Assembly (NCBI GenBank): GCA_030015575.1
Contig: JASDDO010000001.1
Coordinates: 514,037,772-514,101,771 of the forward strand
Length of the DNA stretch: 64,000 nucleotides
From: Agapanthus africanus
Lineage: Eukaryota; Streptophyta; Magnoliopsida; Asparagales; Amaryllidaceae
Direction: 5' to 3'
Below, piece by piece: positions 1-10,218 of the stretch (positions within the stretch are counted from its first letter, which is position 1; each line of letters opens with the position of its first letter). The notes under the pieces were generated by a model. That model did no database searches. It was not told the origin of the DNA and saw only the letters and a list, made by a program, of their open reading frames with translations. Position numbers and translations under genes: made by a program.

Positions 1-2655
1 CTTCCTTGAGGGAAATTACTACAGCCATAGTCCCTCAAGTTTTTCCTGAGAGGATTCAATCCAATGTTTCCGTAACTGTGGTAGTCATGGCATCCCCGGA
101 ATCTGGCGCCGGTACCGAAATCGGGACCCGTCGCCCAAAAATGCCTGTCAAGCGCAAGCTCTTGTCATCGGCCACCGGTGTCCGTTCGCAGAAAAAGAAG
201 AAGTCTCTATTTTCTGTCGATGTTGTATTCGGCCAGGAGCCACATGCTCCCTACATCGAGGGCTTGTGCGAATACGGTACCAATGAGGGTTTGTTTGACA
301 CGCCTGGGACTGATATTGACCTACAGGTTGCCCTCGCAGTTTCCGAGCGACTGGCTCGCGAAGAAACGACGTTGATCTCTATCGCGAAGTCAGGTACACT
401 TCAGTTATATCTTTCTGCACCTATTTCTTCTCTTTTTGTTATGCTTCTATTAACGGTTTCTTCTTCAACAGGTATTTCGGCCGAAGAGGCTCTCGCAGCT
501 TCCCTCAGAACGTTCGAGGAGAAAGAGAGGCTCCGTGCTTCTTTGGGTATTGGTATAATTCGTTTCATTACGCCTTTATTCTTTTTATTCATGATCTGAC
601 CCTTTTCTTCACCCTGTTGCAGGAACTACTGTAACTCAGGTGATTCCAAATGCAGTGCCAATCCCAACTGGTGATGCAGTAAAACTTCTAGAGCCAGCAG
701 CAATGGACACGGCCATCCCAAAGTCATCGCAGTAGGCGTTGCTGAAGTAGCTGATGATGGATGCCATAACGGCTTCGGAGGTAGATCTCGATTCGGACGA
801 CGACGTCCCCCTGTCGGAAGTCTTAAGGAGGTCAGTTCTCACTGCTCAGGCTGAAAGGAAGCGCAGGAAGCACGGGACGAGGGAACGCGATGCCGTTTTG
901 GTCGCAGGTGCAAGCTCAAGCAGTATTCCGCCTGCTGACACTCCTTCGACAGATGTCCCATCTGCCCTGTCTACCGCCCATAGACAGGTCGCATGTGCAG
1001 CTCGGGAAGAAACTGAAAAACTACTTCAAGTTAACATAACGCCCGGTCTTTTATTAGGACTCAGTCCTTGAATTCTGACATACGCATTTTCTTTTACTCT
1101 GGGCCGAGTCCTGGAGATGGTATGGCAGATGAAACACTAACGACTACAGAGCCCGAAGTGGCTACTCTTTCTCGGGAATCTGGGACCGTACAGACTGCTG
1201 CTCTTTCTCCTTGTGGCTCCTTGGTATCGGTAGGTGTCGCAAGCGTTACGACGGCCCTCGTCGAGTCAGGGGATGAAGCTATGGGTGCAGAATCTATTCC
1301 CACGAGAGAGAGTGAAGATGTCGTTACCCCTGGTGACGCTTCCGGTGCGGTTTCGGTCCCTGATCTATCAGGTAGTCCTTGGGTTGTTGTTTTTGTGTTT
1401 TTCAATCCTGTTCAGCCCTTCTGATGATATTCTGTTTGTCTTGAGCATAGGCATGGTAAACCCTGAGGCTATGTCGTCTGAAGAAGTGTCGTCGACCGCC
1501 ACTTTGATAGTCGTTGTCCCTTCGCTTTCTTCTACGCCTCCACAAATCTTAGAAGGTATGGGTTTCTCACTTTTTCGTTTCACTGTGGATACAATCCTTC
1601 TTGTATTAACTGTATATTGTCGTAACTTTGCAGGAGTACTTTTCGACCAATTGTATCAGGTGTTATACCCGCATTTTTCCTTTCAGTCGGAAATCGTTCC
1701 ACCTTCTAGTATTGGTTAGTATATTCTTCAGCTAATGTTTCTCTTCCCCTTTTTTATGAGTAGACTTATTGTTGCTAAGCCTTCCTTATATTGACCACAG
1801 TATCACGGGTCGGAAGAGGAGACGAAAGAATAGCCATGCCTCCGGTACTCCCCATTCTACCGCCTGCCACAGCCGGTACGATAGATTCTATCCCTTAGGT
1901 GTTTTCTTTGTCTCCCAAATCGAAATTTGACCGTAATTCATTTTGTAGTGATTACACCAGCTCCAGCTCCTTTTAAGTCTCGCATTCTAATGTCTGCGGG
2001 GCCCTTCGCTAAATGTACATCCTCCAGGGGCACCGCGAATAGCCGGCGAATGTTAAGCGAGTTTATCGAAGATCTCAATGCCGAGGACCTCACTTCTGCT
2101 ACGGATTTTTCCGTTGAAGTCACTCCAATGCTGGCGACGCTCGTGAACTTCCATAATGAAGATCTCGTTGGTTCTTGGGTTGATTATTGCAGGAAGATCG
2201 AGGCTTGCCTGCACGATATTGAGCTCAAGCGTCTCGCTCCTAAGGTGTTGGCCTCAAATTCTCAGCGGGCTGCATGGGTCGAGCATAGTGTTCCTTTCAT
2301 TCGCCATTTTGAACAAGAGGCGGACCTGAGACGAAAGGAACATAAGGCGGCTTCCAGCGAATCCGTCCAATTGCGCGCCCAGGTTGAAGCGAATGCTGCA
2401 CAGCTAAAAGATATCTTCGATAACCTCCAGCAATGTATTTCGGATGGGTTGACGTTAAGGTGGAAGCTTGACTTCACTGAGCGAGTCACGCAGGACTGCG
2501 AAGATGCCATGGTAGAAATCGATGAAAAGCTTTCATCCTGTTTGTAGCAACGGACTCAAATTGAAGAGGAGTTGGCTGCTGTAGCTGACCATGAGAAAGA
2601 ATTAAGAGGAGCGCGCGAACGGCTTGTCAATTTGTTGAAGACGCCTCCTCCTTAA
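1..2655 (+). pseudogene. Antisense extra ORF of the Tat element, intron-bearing, decayed
   Basis: A plus-strand coding remnant lies beyond the 3' repeats of the minus-strand element. Two introns can be placed with GT...AG ends and kept phase: 394-471 and 547-622. They join ...IAKS to GISAEEAL and ...RASLG to TTVTQV. The frame then meets stops at 733-735 and 748-750 before an acidic stretch (DLDSDDD). The last block (1927-2655) is helical and charged, probably coiled coil, with a TAG at 2545-2547 and a natural-looking end at TAA 2653-2655. Tat elements are known to carry such antisense ORFs, some related to plant mobile domain or transposase_28 proteins; I infer that class here but see no diagnostic motif. 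The 5' end lies outside the window. Confidence 0.6.
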
Positions 2656-3300
2656 TGACTGTCGTTGTACCTCCTTCATTGTACTGACTGTAAACTTCTA
2701 ATTTATGAATAACATGTATTCATTTCGATTCCTGTATGAAATGTATCTTGCATTCACTTGAATTCAAGAATAAAGGACATATTTTATTTCATACTGGCAT
2801 TTCTCTTTTCTTCGATGTCTTGATCTGGTGTGAAGTCATTTATATACTCATTTCAGAGTTTGTAGTTTATTCACTCATCTCCGAGTCTCTAGTTTATGAA
2901 CTCATTTTGGAGTTCTAGTTTATGAACTCATTTCGGAGTTTGTAATTTACTTTCCTTGGGCTTGTAGGCAAACCAGTCCTAACGTCACAGTTAGCCCCTG
3001 CACTTTACGACAGAGGTCCGTTAGGGGCTGTGGTACTAGGGTTTTGTCCATCGTACCGTCGCGTTGGCTGATGCATTCCCCGATATGCAGACTTTACGCT
3101 GTTGTTCGATTAGTCCCATGACTGTCGTGTCTCTGATCCTTTCAAGGGCTGGACAAGACGTCTTCAAGTAATCTTCTTAGGTCATATTACCGTCAGAAGA
3201 GCAAACGTCAGGAATTTTCCATAACGCTTTTTTACTTGAGGTTAGGCTCAGTTTGGGAGCCCCGATGAGTCATAACTACTCCGCGCTGGTGTGGGATGAT
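2656..3300. other. Spacer after the antisense ORF, with short repeats and possible poly(A) signal
   Basis: AT-rich DNA without a gene. AATAAA near 2769 could serve the antisense ORF. From about 2831 to 2952 a 30-36 bp unit built on ACTCATTTCGGAGTTT is repeated three to four times with changes. The stretch from 2955 to 3300 has no feature I recognise and reads as 3' non-coding sequence of the Tat element. Confidence 0.5.
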
Positions 3301-3586
3301 CTCCGATAGTCTTTCAGGTTTTATTTGAGTTGCCATCAAGACCCTGAAGCAAGGAAATTAGCCTTCGCTTCCTTTGTTGACACCGCGTCTGCAGTAATGA
3401 GACAAATGTCGAGATGATCTCTAGGTTTCCTGTAAACCGTCGAGGCTTGGAACTAGGGACTTTGCTATGGCTCCATTGTTTTAACCCTGGGGTCGGTTGT
3501 TGATGTTGCATCTGCATCCTGCTGGAGTTGAGAAGGAACGCCGGGGTGACATTGCGTCTTCTGTATCGAGACGAATGTCGAGGTGG
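3301..3586. repeat. Left fragment of the Tat 3' tandem array, cut by copia A
   Basis: This stretch contains two units of the array that resumes at 13898. Shared words are CTCTAGGTT, CCGTCGAGGCTTGGAACTA and GACGAATGTCGAGGTGG. Copia A inserted inside the last word: 3582-3586 is GGTGG and the same five bases recur at 13898-13902 straight after its 3' LTR. Confidence 0.85.
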
Positions 3587-5783
3587 TGTTAGTTATGTAT
3601 ATGCCCTAGAGGCCATTGTTGTACATATGATGTATATTATGATGGATGCTTGGATATATACAGAGAGGACTTTCTTGCTCGGCATGATAGTATGCTATTT
3701 GGTTTCACTTTATCTTCACATGTTGACTTGTATTGGTTTACTGTCTTTCTTTCACATGTTGATAAAGCCCTTAGGATTTGTACTCGACTACTGGGATTAT
3801 GATTAGATCATACTAGTGGGGCCACGGTAGTCAATGTGTACATCCTATAACTGTTCCTAGTCGAGGGTATATCGAGACAGGGCATCGATACACCAGAGTA
3901 GACTAGCGTATACGCATCTTGACCCATATGATGGGCGATGGATGATCCCATATCCATCAGTGTTTGACATCAAGGATGGTGTACGGGTGCTCAGTGGAGA
4001 CTGGGTACACTGGACGGACTCGCCGAGAACTCCCAGATGGTGATATACCACACGCCAGATGGCAGTTCTCTGGTGACACTGGTACAGGGTAGTTTGTAGA
4101 CCCGAGATCGTCATAGAGTCTTGTGTGATTCCCACTGTGCTTTGATTTCCACCTTACCACATCCAAGAGGGCATGCAAAACGGTGGCTTTTGGGTATAGT
4201 CCCAAATTAGGAGGCAATGAGCGATAGGAGGGGATTCGTCTCACCCGGTGTAGGGAGTTGATGTTGTGCTGTGTTCGATTGGCTATAGCTGGAAGTCCCT
4301 GGCCAGGGCTGATTTAGAGATATACTGGTAAGTGTTACCAGTAGTTTCTCGACCTGTTATGAGCCTCATATCGACACGACTTATCGGTTACTGGGGTCTG
4401 ACGTATACCACCCCTAGACTTGATATGCGACATATCAGACGAACAGACCGGAATGTATGGGAGTGTTACTGATTGGATTCACAGGAGAATGGACAGGCTA
4501 GCTTGTTGATCTTCTGATCGCTCAGTACCTGGATGGCTGTTACGTTTAGCTGACCGCTTGCAACTTATGGGTGTTTGATATGATCATCACCTGCTACCGG
4601 CGTATTGACGATTCTTTAGAGTCCTACACAGAGGTTTCTTGGCTCAGGCAAAACGGAGTAGAGGCACATATGTGATATGTGCAGGACCGAGGATAATGCG
4701 ATATGAGATATCGCATTATATTATCGAGATATTTAGATATGAACCGGGTCATCGGATCAAGTGTTGATTCGATGAATCGGTACATGATATATTAGTCAGT
4801 TATATTTGATATAGCCGGATCGTCGGATCAAGTGTTGATTCGATAATTTAATGTATAATGATATATATGATATATTGTATTACATTATCTAATATTGGCT
4901 CGCTTTATTATTTCATTTTCTCACCGGATTAATACATTGATATATATGCGATATATGTTAATTGTACTATTTTCTTTTGTTGCAAATATATAATATATGT
5001 GATATATATTATTGTGACATGATATGATTTATTATGAAACATGATTAGGGATGATAAAAAGAGATTAGGGTTTGATTAGGGTTAGCCTCTTCTTGATTAT
5101 TCTAGAAGGATTTCGTTTTGTCTTGGTTAAGATATTATGGTTGATACTTATCCTTGACTCATACATAACCTAACTAAACCCTAGCTCTAGTTTATTCTCT
5201 ACAAAGGTTTAGCCTCTCATCCTTGACCATGGTTCTATAATCAATCATATACTCTTATCTACTATTCATCACAAAAGGATTATTCTCATGATTCTTCATC
5301 TTCTTCTCTCTTGAGTTTGAGAGAGAGTTCACTTGTGATTTCTTTTGTGATGAGTTCTTGTGAGAAAATGATATAAAAAGAAAGCATAAATACTACTCCA
5401 TCATCCTCATCTAATCTAGCCCATTGGATTAGGGTGTTCACCTTATTAGAGTGAGAGAGCTTGAGCTATTGCAACTTCGACGTAGATCATCGGAGAAAAG
5501 GAATACGACAAGCTTTCATGGATCGCTCGAGTTGTGGAGCCTCTCTTGAGTCAGGGAGATCGTGGATCGTGGTGAAGGGACTTCTACTCGGAGCTTGTGA
5601 AGCAAAGGAGCGGACTACAAAGGTTGTAATCCCTCACACTTAGGTTTAAAGATGTTATCTTGCATGTTAAACCCTAATAATCTAGCAAAGATCCCGGCTT
5701 TGGGTTGTTCGGCATGTCTAAAATTTTATTCGGGCATGTTTGATACCTTATGAACCATCACAAGAGTGCCTAGGAACCCTACA
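3587..5783 (+). repeat. 5' LTR of copia A
   Basis: It runs from TGTTAG to CCCTACA, 2197 bp, long for copia. The part near 3836-4330 is shared with the LTRs of B and, more distantly, C. The stretch 4664-5010 is a run of inverted repeats. A 60-codon ORF at 5461-5643 also appears in the 3' LTR (13575-13757) but has no recognisable content. Confidence 0.93.
4664..5010. other. Run of consecutive short hairpins in the copia A LTR
   Basis: At least eight inverted repeats follow one another. The clearest are 4664-4682 (arms GCACATAT/ATATGTGC, loop GTG), 4693-4719 (12-bp arms, loop GAG), 4749-4775 (12 pairs with one G-T, loop GTG), 4797-4817 (loop TTG), 4823-4843 (loop GTG), 4849-4887 (16 of 18 pairs, loop ATG), 4940-4958 (loop GCG) and 4993-5007 (loop GTG). 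Counterparts lie at about 12776-13110 in the 3' LTR, 29555-29880 and 47970-48300 in copia B. Function unknown. Confidence 0.75.
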
Positions 5784-5784
5784 G

Positions 5785-5797
5785 TGGTATCAGAGCC
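5785..5797 (+). other. Primer-binding site of copia A (initiator tRNA-Met)
   Basis: TGGTATCAGAGCC starts one base after the 5' LTR. It matches the 3' end of plant initiator tRNA-Met, the usual primer for plant copia elements. Confidence 0.95.
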
Positions 5798-5980
5798 TAG
5801 CTAGAGCATTAGGCGACTTGTTTACGAAGTTAAAATCCGATCGAACCCGAACCGACAAAACAAAACCCCTCTCTCGATATTTTTCAAAAACTGTGATTTT
5901 TCTGAATTAAAAATACCTGAAAATACAGCAGACAAAAATAAGAATAACAGTGAAATACGAGGAACTGATCCGTACAGACA

Positions 5981-6026
5981 GCCGCGGAAATGCGGCCGTA
6001 CCCTGCTTGGGCCGCGGTTCCGCGGC
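5981..6026 (+). promoter_or_regulatory. Paired CCGCGG module in copia A leader
   Basis: GCCGCGGAAATGCGGCC is followed after 13 nt by GCCGCGGTTCCGCGGC. The module begins 196 nt after the PBS. Equivalent modules stand at 41163-41211 (copia B), 38299-38341 on the minus strand (copia C) and 57943-57956 (Athila-like E). Role unknown. Confidence 0.7.
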
Positions 6027-7253
6027 AGTACTGTTTGATGTGATAATTTGTATTTAACAGTAATTCTTTTTTAATTCTTGTACTGTGTCTGGTATTTTTA
6101 TTTTTACTCAAGTGTTGAGTATTCTGGGGTTTATTTTCTAATCGTAGTTCGATCGGAAAATTTAAATTCGTTAATATTTCCGGATATTTAGAAACTGTTA
6201 AAATGTTCGAACGGATATTATTAACTCAATTTTTCCCGGCACGAAAATCATTCAAGTGTTGAATTTTTCTCGGGTTTAAATCTTTCGGAAAACCGTGCAT
6301 GTGACGTGATGGACCCTCTAGAAGACAACAAACCTTAACTCGATTATGTGACCGTCTTGAACTGCCATTTGAACCTTAGGGTTTGGGGCAGTATGGCGTG
6401 CCACATGTGAGGCGTTGGCTTGACCCTTCTACGGCTGGACCGTTGCTACTGTGACGTATTCTGGAACTTTTGAACTCAGCTCAAGTGTTGAGCTATTTAG
6501 GAAATTTTGGATATTTGATTATCTGTTCGAAAAGTTTAATACTGTCTATTTATCTGGAATGTGATACAATATGTGGAATTCATAGAGTTAGGCATGAAAT
6601 GCGAAGTATGTGATATTTCGGATTTACGATGTCTAAAGTGATTGTGGATTCTAAATATTGTAGTTTTACAATTTCTATTCTGTGACCGTAAATGTAGTAT
6701 GTAGTTGTATTGCCGGTTTTCGTTGCTATACGACAACGACGATCGGTGTATGCATACTTACTTACGTTGATGATATGTGATATTTTGTGTTGCTGTGATA
6801 TGTCATATTGGATCGTCGTGTTATGAATAGTCGGGGGTTTTATGTGAGATGAGGGTTTTTATTTTCATTTATGTAAAATTCAATTGTATGTAATATTCTT
6901 TTATTGGGGCACTTCCAGGATGAGGTTGATGTCACCATTGTATATTATTTACTTTTCCGCATTAGGTAGACCCAAGTAGGGGAGCACAACTAACCGGGTT
7001 CTAGGGTCCATTGGGAAGCCATCTCGAGGAGTCGAGACCGGTCTCCTAACCCTAGAATTGGCAGTGTTACTTGCCGCTCTCGTAGGGGTCTAGGGATGTG
7101 AGTTTGGCTATTAATCACGACCGTGGAATCCGTGTTTTATACAGGCTCGTATTGAAAAAACGGACGTCCTAGTATATCCAATATTTCATATATGTTCTTC
7201 TGCTGCAATGTTCTGTAATGAGATCATATTACTGCCTGAGACGAATGCTTATA

Positions 7254-7282
7254 CTATATATATGTATATATATATATATATA
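7254..7282. repeat. AT dinucleotide tract
   Basis: An almost pure TA run in the copia A leader. Copia B has a shorter relative near 42800, so the length is variable. Confidence 0.85.
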
Positions 7283-7428
7283 GTGATATATAAATATTAC
7301 TGCTTTCGTTTCTTCTGTGATGCTTAGGAAGCATAAGCTAATGGAATTTTATTAATGAGATTAATAAAAAGAAAAGAAACCTAAAAGATGTTATAGAATC
7401 AAAACTTTATAAAAAGGGTAGCCACAGT

Positions 7429-7690
7429 TTTGCTTTGCATAGCGGTATATATGATATACCCTGCACCTTATTCGATGATGAAAGAGCCGAGATCCCTTCA
7501 CCGGGAGTGATCTCTTTAGCGAAACTGGCAGATGCTACAAAACTCGGTTTGTCTTTTGATTACTTTAAGAATTTTGCTTTGCATAGCGCTATATATGATA
7601 TACCCTGCACCTTATTCGATGAGGAAAGAGCCGAGATCCCTTCACCGGGAGTGACCTCTTTAGCAAAACTAATGAAAGCCTCAAAAACAC
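7429..7690 (+). repeat. Duplicated leader module of copia A
   Basis: Two copies of about 120-140 bp start at TTTGCTTTGCATAGCG (about 7429 and 7573). Each holds a hairpin (GGTATAT/ATATACC, loop ATG in copy 1), then CTGCACCTTATTCGATGA, then GAAAGAGCCGAGATCCC and TTCACCGGGAGTGA. Copia B (43069-43180, 43219-43330) and C (minus, 37125-36890) also carry two copies in which the flanks are kept but the hairpin arms differ and still pair. Confidence 0.8.
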
Positions 7691-8431
7691 TCCATTTCAA
7701 AATTTCACTTGATTCTACAACGATATCAAGTTCATTACGCAAAGGGTTTTATTAAAAACCTGCCGTAGCCCTTCGTCATTTCAAATAAGTACTACTTAGT
7801 ATTCGTGCTACGGTAGTTTGGCATTCGTCAAGGCGTAGTGTACGGTAGCTAACTAGTATTTATCTGCTTATGCATATGATGCAGATTGGATTAGGGTATT
7901 CGTACGGCGTTGTTTGGCATTCGTCAAGGGTCGTGCGGGTGGGTTTAATTCAATCAAGAAATGTACGGGTTGAACTTGACTAGTGGACTATGGGTTGTTT
8001 GGCATTCGTCAAGGTCATAGAACGCTAGGGGTAAAATATTATTGGGAATTTCAAGTGTTGAAATTTGCAATGAGATTGCATACCTTCTATGAGATAGTTG
8101 GATCCCGATACCCGCTGCGAGTAAGAGTTACTCCTGGAAGAGTTTTACACATTATAATTAGCCGATCAAGTAGGTGTTTAGAAAAGTGTTAACGGGGTTA
8201 CGCCTCTGGGAAAACGGGTTTACTTTAATTAGGTCTGTGCGAAAACACGGGGAACCTCCCTCAAGTACAAACACTGATCTGGCTGAAAGATTGACGAAAT
8301 TGTAGGGTGTAATTAATCCCGGCTAATCTTACCTTTTAGGGTTTGAAGGAAGATTTGATAAAAACAGTGGGAGACATCCTGATTAGATAAGCTAATAACC
8401 AATCTAATCTTGCAAGAGCATACGCTAAAGT

Positions 8432-8451
8432 GTTTTCTTCTCTCTCTCCAG
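8432..8451 (+). other. Predicted 3' splice site before pol (copia A)
   Basis: A pyrimidine run ends in CTCTCTCCAG, followed by GTAGCGACC and the pol ATG at 8461. CTAATAAC about 55 nt upstream resembles a plant branch point. Copia B keeps both the tract and the AG (44067-44088). This suggests pol is translated from a spliced RNA that skips the leader; no donor site was fixed. Confidence 0.45.
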
Positions 8452-8460
8452 GTAGCGACC

Positions 8461-10218
8461 ATGTCAGGCCATAATCAAGATAATAATATGGATATATTGA
8501 CTGAACCCGCTTATTATACTGAGCAGGGGAACGTTGGACCCGTTCTTTCTTATAAGAGTTATAAGACTGAACAGGGAATAGGGGAATATCTGTATTCTCA
8601 TGCCGCCCAAAAGAACGTGCATGTTGATACATCTTCTTCAGGTGTGTTAGTTATTGAGAACTGTTTCTCAGTTCACCCTACGTCCTGGATATTAGATACC
8701 GGATTAGGATCCCACGTATGTAAATTGTTACATAGGCTGCGGAAAGGTAGAGAACTGGGAAAATGTGATCATTCCGTTCAAGTAGGGAATGGGGTAAATG
8801 TTGCAGCCAAAGCAGTTGGCGAATATCACCTAGTATTACCAAGTAGTGATACACTGATTCTGAATGTGTGCTATTATATACCAAACATGATGTGCAACAT
8901 TATATCAGTTTCTTTATTGAGTAAAGAAGGATATAATTTTGTAGTACAGGATAATGTTATGAACATATTCCTAGATCAAAAGTTGATTTCATCAGGCTCG
9001 TTACATAATGGCATATTCATTCTAAATCAAAATACAGTCCTCAATATACAAAACACGCATAAGAGGAAGAGTTCAGAAATGAACGAATCCTTCTTGTGGC
9101 ATTGTAGACTTGGTCATATCAATGCGACACGACTGGCTAAGTTACATAAAGATGGATATTTGAATACGTTCGAATTATCATCTTATGTTACTTGCCATTC
9201 ATGTCTCAAAGAAAAAATGACCAAAGCTCCGTTTAGTGGACACGGAGAAAGAGGTACGAAACTCTTAGGACTGGTACATAGTGATGTATGCGGTCCCATG
9301 TCTACGCATGCCAGGAACGGTTCTTCCTACTTCATTACATTCACTGACGATCTCTCTAGATACGGACATGTGTTCCTGTTGAAACACAAGTCTGAAGCTT
9401 TTGAGAAATTCAGAGAATATAAGCACGAAGTAGAGAACCAAACGGGCAAAAGTATTAAAATCCTTCGATCTGATCGAGAAGGAGAATACTTAAGCAATGA
9501 GTTCCAAGATTATCTAAAAGAGAATGGGATTCTCTCTCAGCTTACTCCACCATATACACCACAGCACAACGGTGTATCGGAACGGAGGAATCGCACCCTA
9601 TTATATATGGTGCGCTCAATGATGAGTACAGCTGAGTTACCTATTTCCTTCTGGGGGTATGCGCTTGAGACAGCCATACACCTATTGAATATGGTTCCTA
9701 CCAAATCAGTGCCTACCACTCCATATGAGATATGGAAAGGGGAGAGACCATCTCTTAAGTATGTTAAGATATGGGGTTGTCCAGCCTATGTCAAAAGACA
9801 AAATCCAGACAAACTTGAGGCAAGATCTGTCTTATGTAAGTTTGTAGGATATCCCAAAAATTCACAAGGGTATATCTTCTACCACCTCGAGGAACAAAAG
9901 GTGTTTGTTTCTCGACATGCCACTTTCTTAGAAAAAGGTTTTCTTATGAAACAGATTAGTGGCATTGAGGTAGAACTGAAAGAGGTTCCAGCGACACAAA
10001 CTATGATAGAAGACTTGGTAGAACCAGAGGATTCAGTAGTACCCGACGAACCCCAGCCTCTCCGCCGATCTAGCAAGGTTTCTCATCCACCTGAGAGATA
10101 CTACGGTTTTCTCATTGATGGTGGAAGCGAGGATTGCATCATGGAAGATGATGACCCGACTAGTTTCGAGCAGGCCATCACGAGTGGTGACTCTGTGAAA
10201 TGGCTGGATGCAATGTGA
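8461..10218 (+). pseudogene. Copia A pol, part 1: protease-like region and integrase
   Basis: The ATG at 8461 was chosen because it follows the splice-site-like AG. Residues 76-86 (SWILDTGLGSH) hold the aspartic protease DTG, but the usual upstream gag part is missing. A GAG-pre-integrase zinc-binding region (SFLWHCRLGHIN ... CHSC) lies near 9090-9230. The integrase core shows D in HSDVCGP (about 9271-9300), D in RSDREGEY (usual family form SDRGGEY) and E in VSERRNRTL. A TGA at 10216-10218 interrupts the link to RT. Copia B has CGA at the matching place, so the stop is probably a C-to-T change at a CpG. Confidence 0.9.

Larger units (their letters stand above)
5784..8451 (+). other. Non-coding structured leader of copia A, in place of gag
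   Basis: About 2.7 kb between PBS and pol without any long ORF or gag motif. It contains the CCGCGG module (5981-6026), hairpins with the shared core TCAAGTGTTGA (6105-6121, 6250-6264, 6478-6494, 8047-8065), an inverted repeat TTCTAGGGT...ACCCTAGAA near 6997-7050, an (AT)n tract at 7254-7282 and a duplicated module at 7429-7690. The same layout, with divergent sequence, recurs in copia B and partly in C. It may be an intron or a packaging leader; neither is shown here. Confidence 0.75.

Noticed and set aside
4104..4244. Minus-strand ORFs of about 90 codons in the copia A LTR (3857-4244)
   Set aside because: They only partly persist in the 3' LTR and have no domain; conservation of this stretch is at the DNA level across A, B and C.
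5461..5643. 60-codon ORF found in both LTRs of copia A
   Set aside because: Its conservation is explained by LTR duplication. It has no recognisable domain and is not kept open in copia B.
5785..5797. Match to initiator tRNA-Met
   Set aside because: Only the 13 bases complementary to the tRNA 3' end are present, so it is a primer-binding site and not a tRNA gene.
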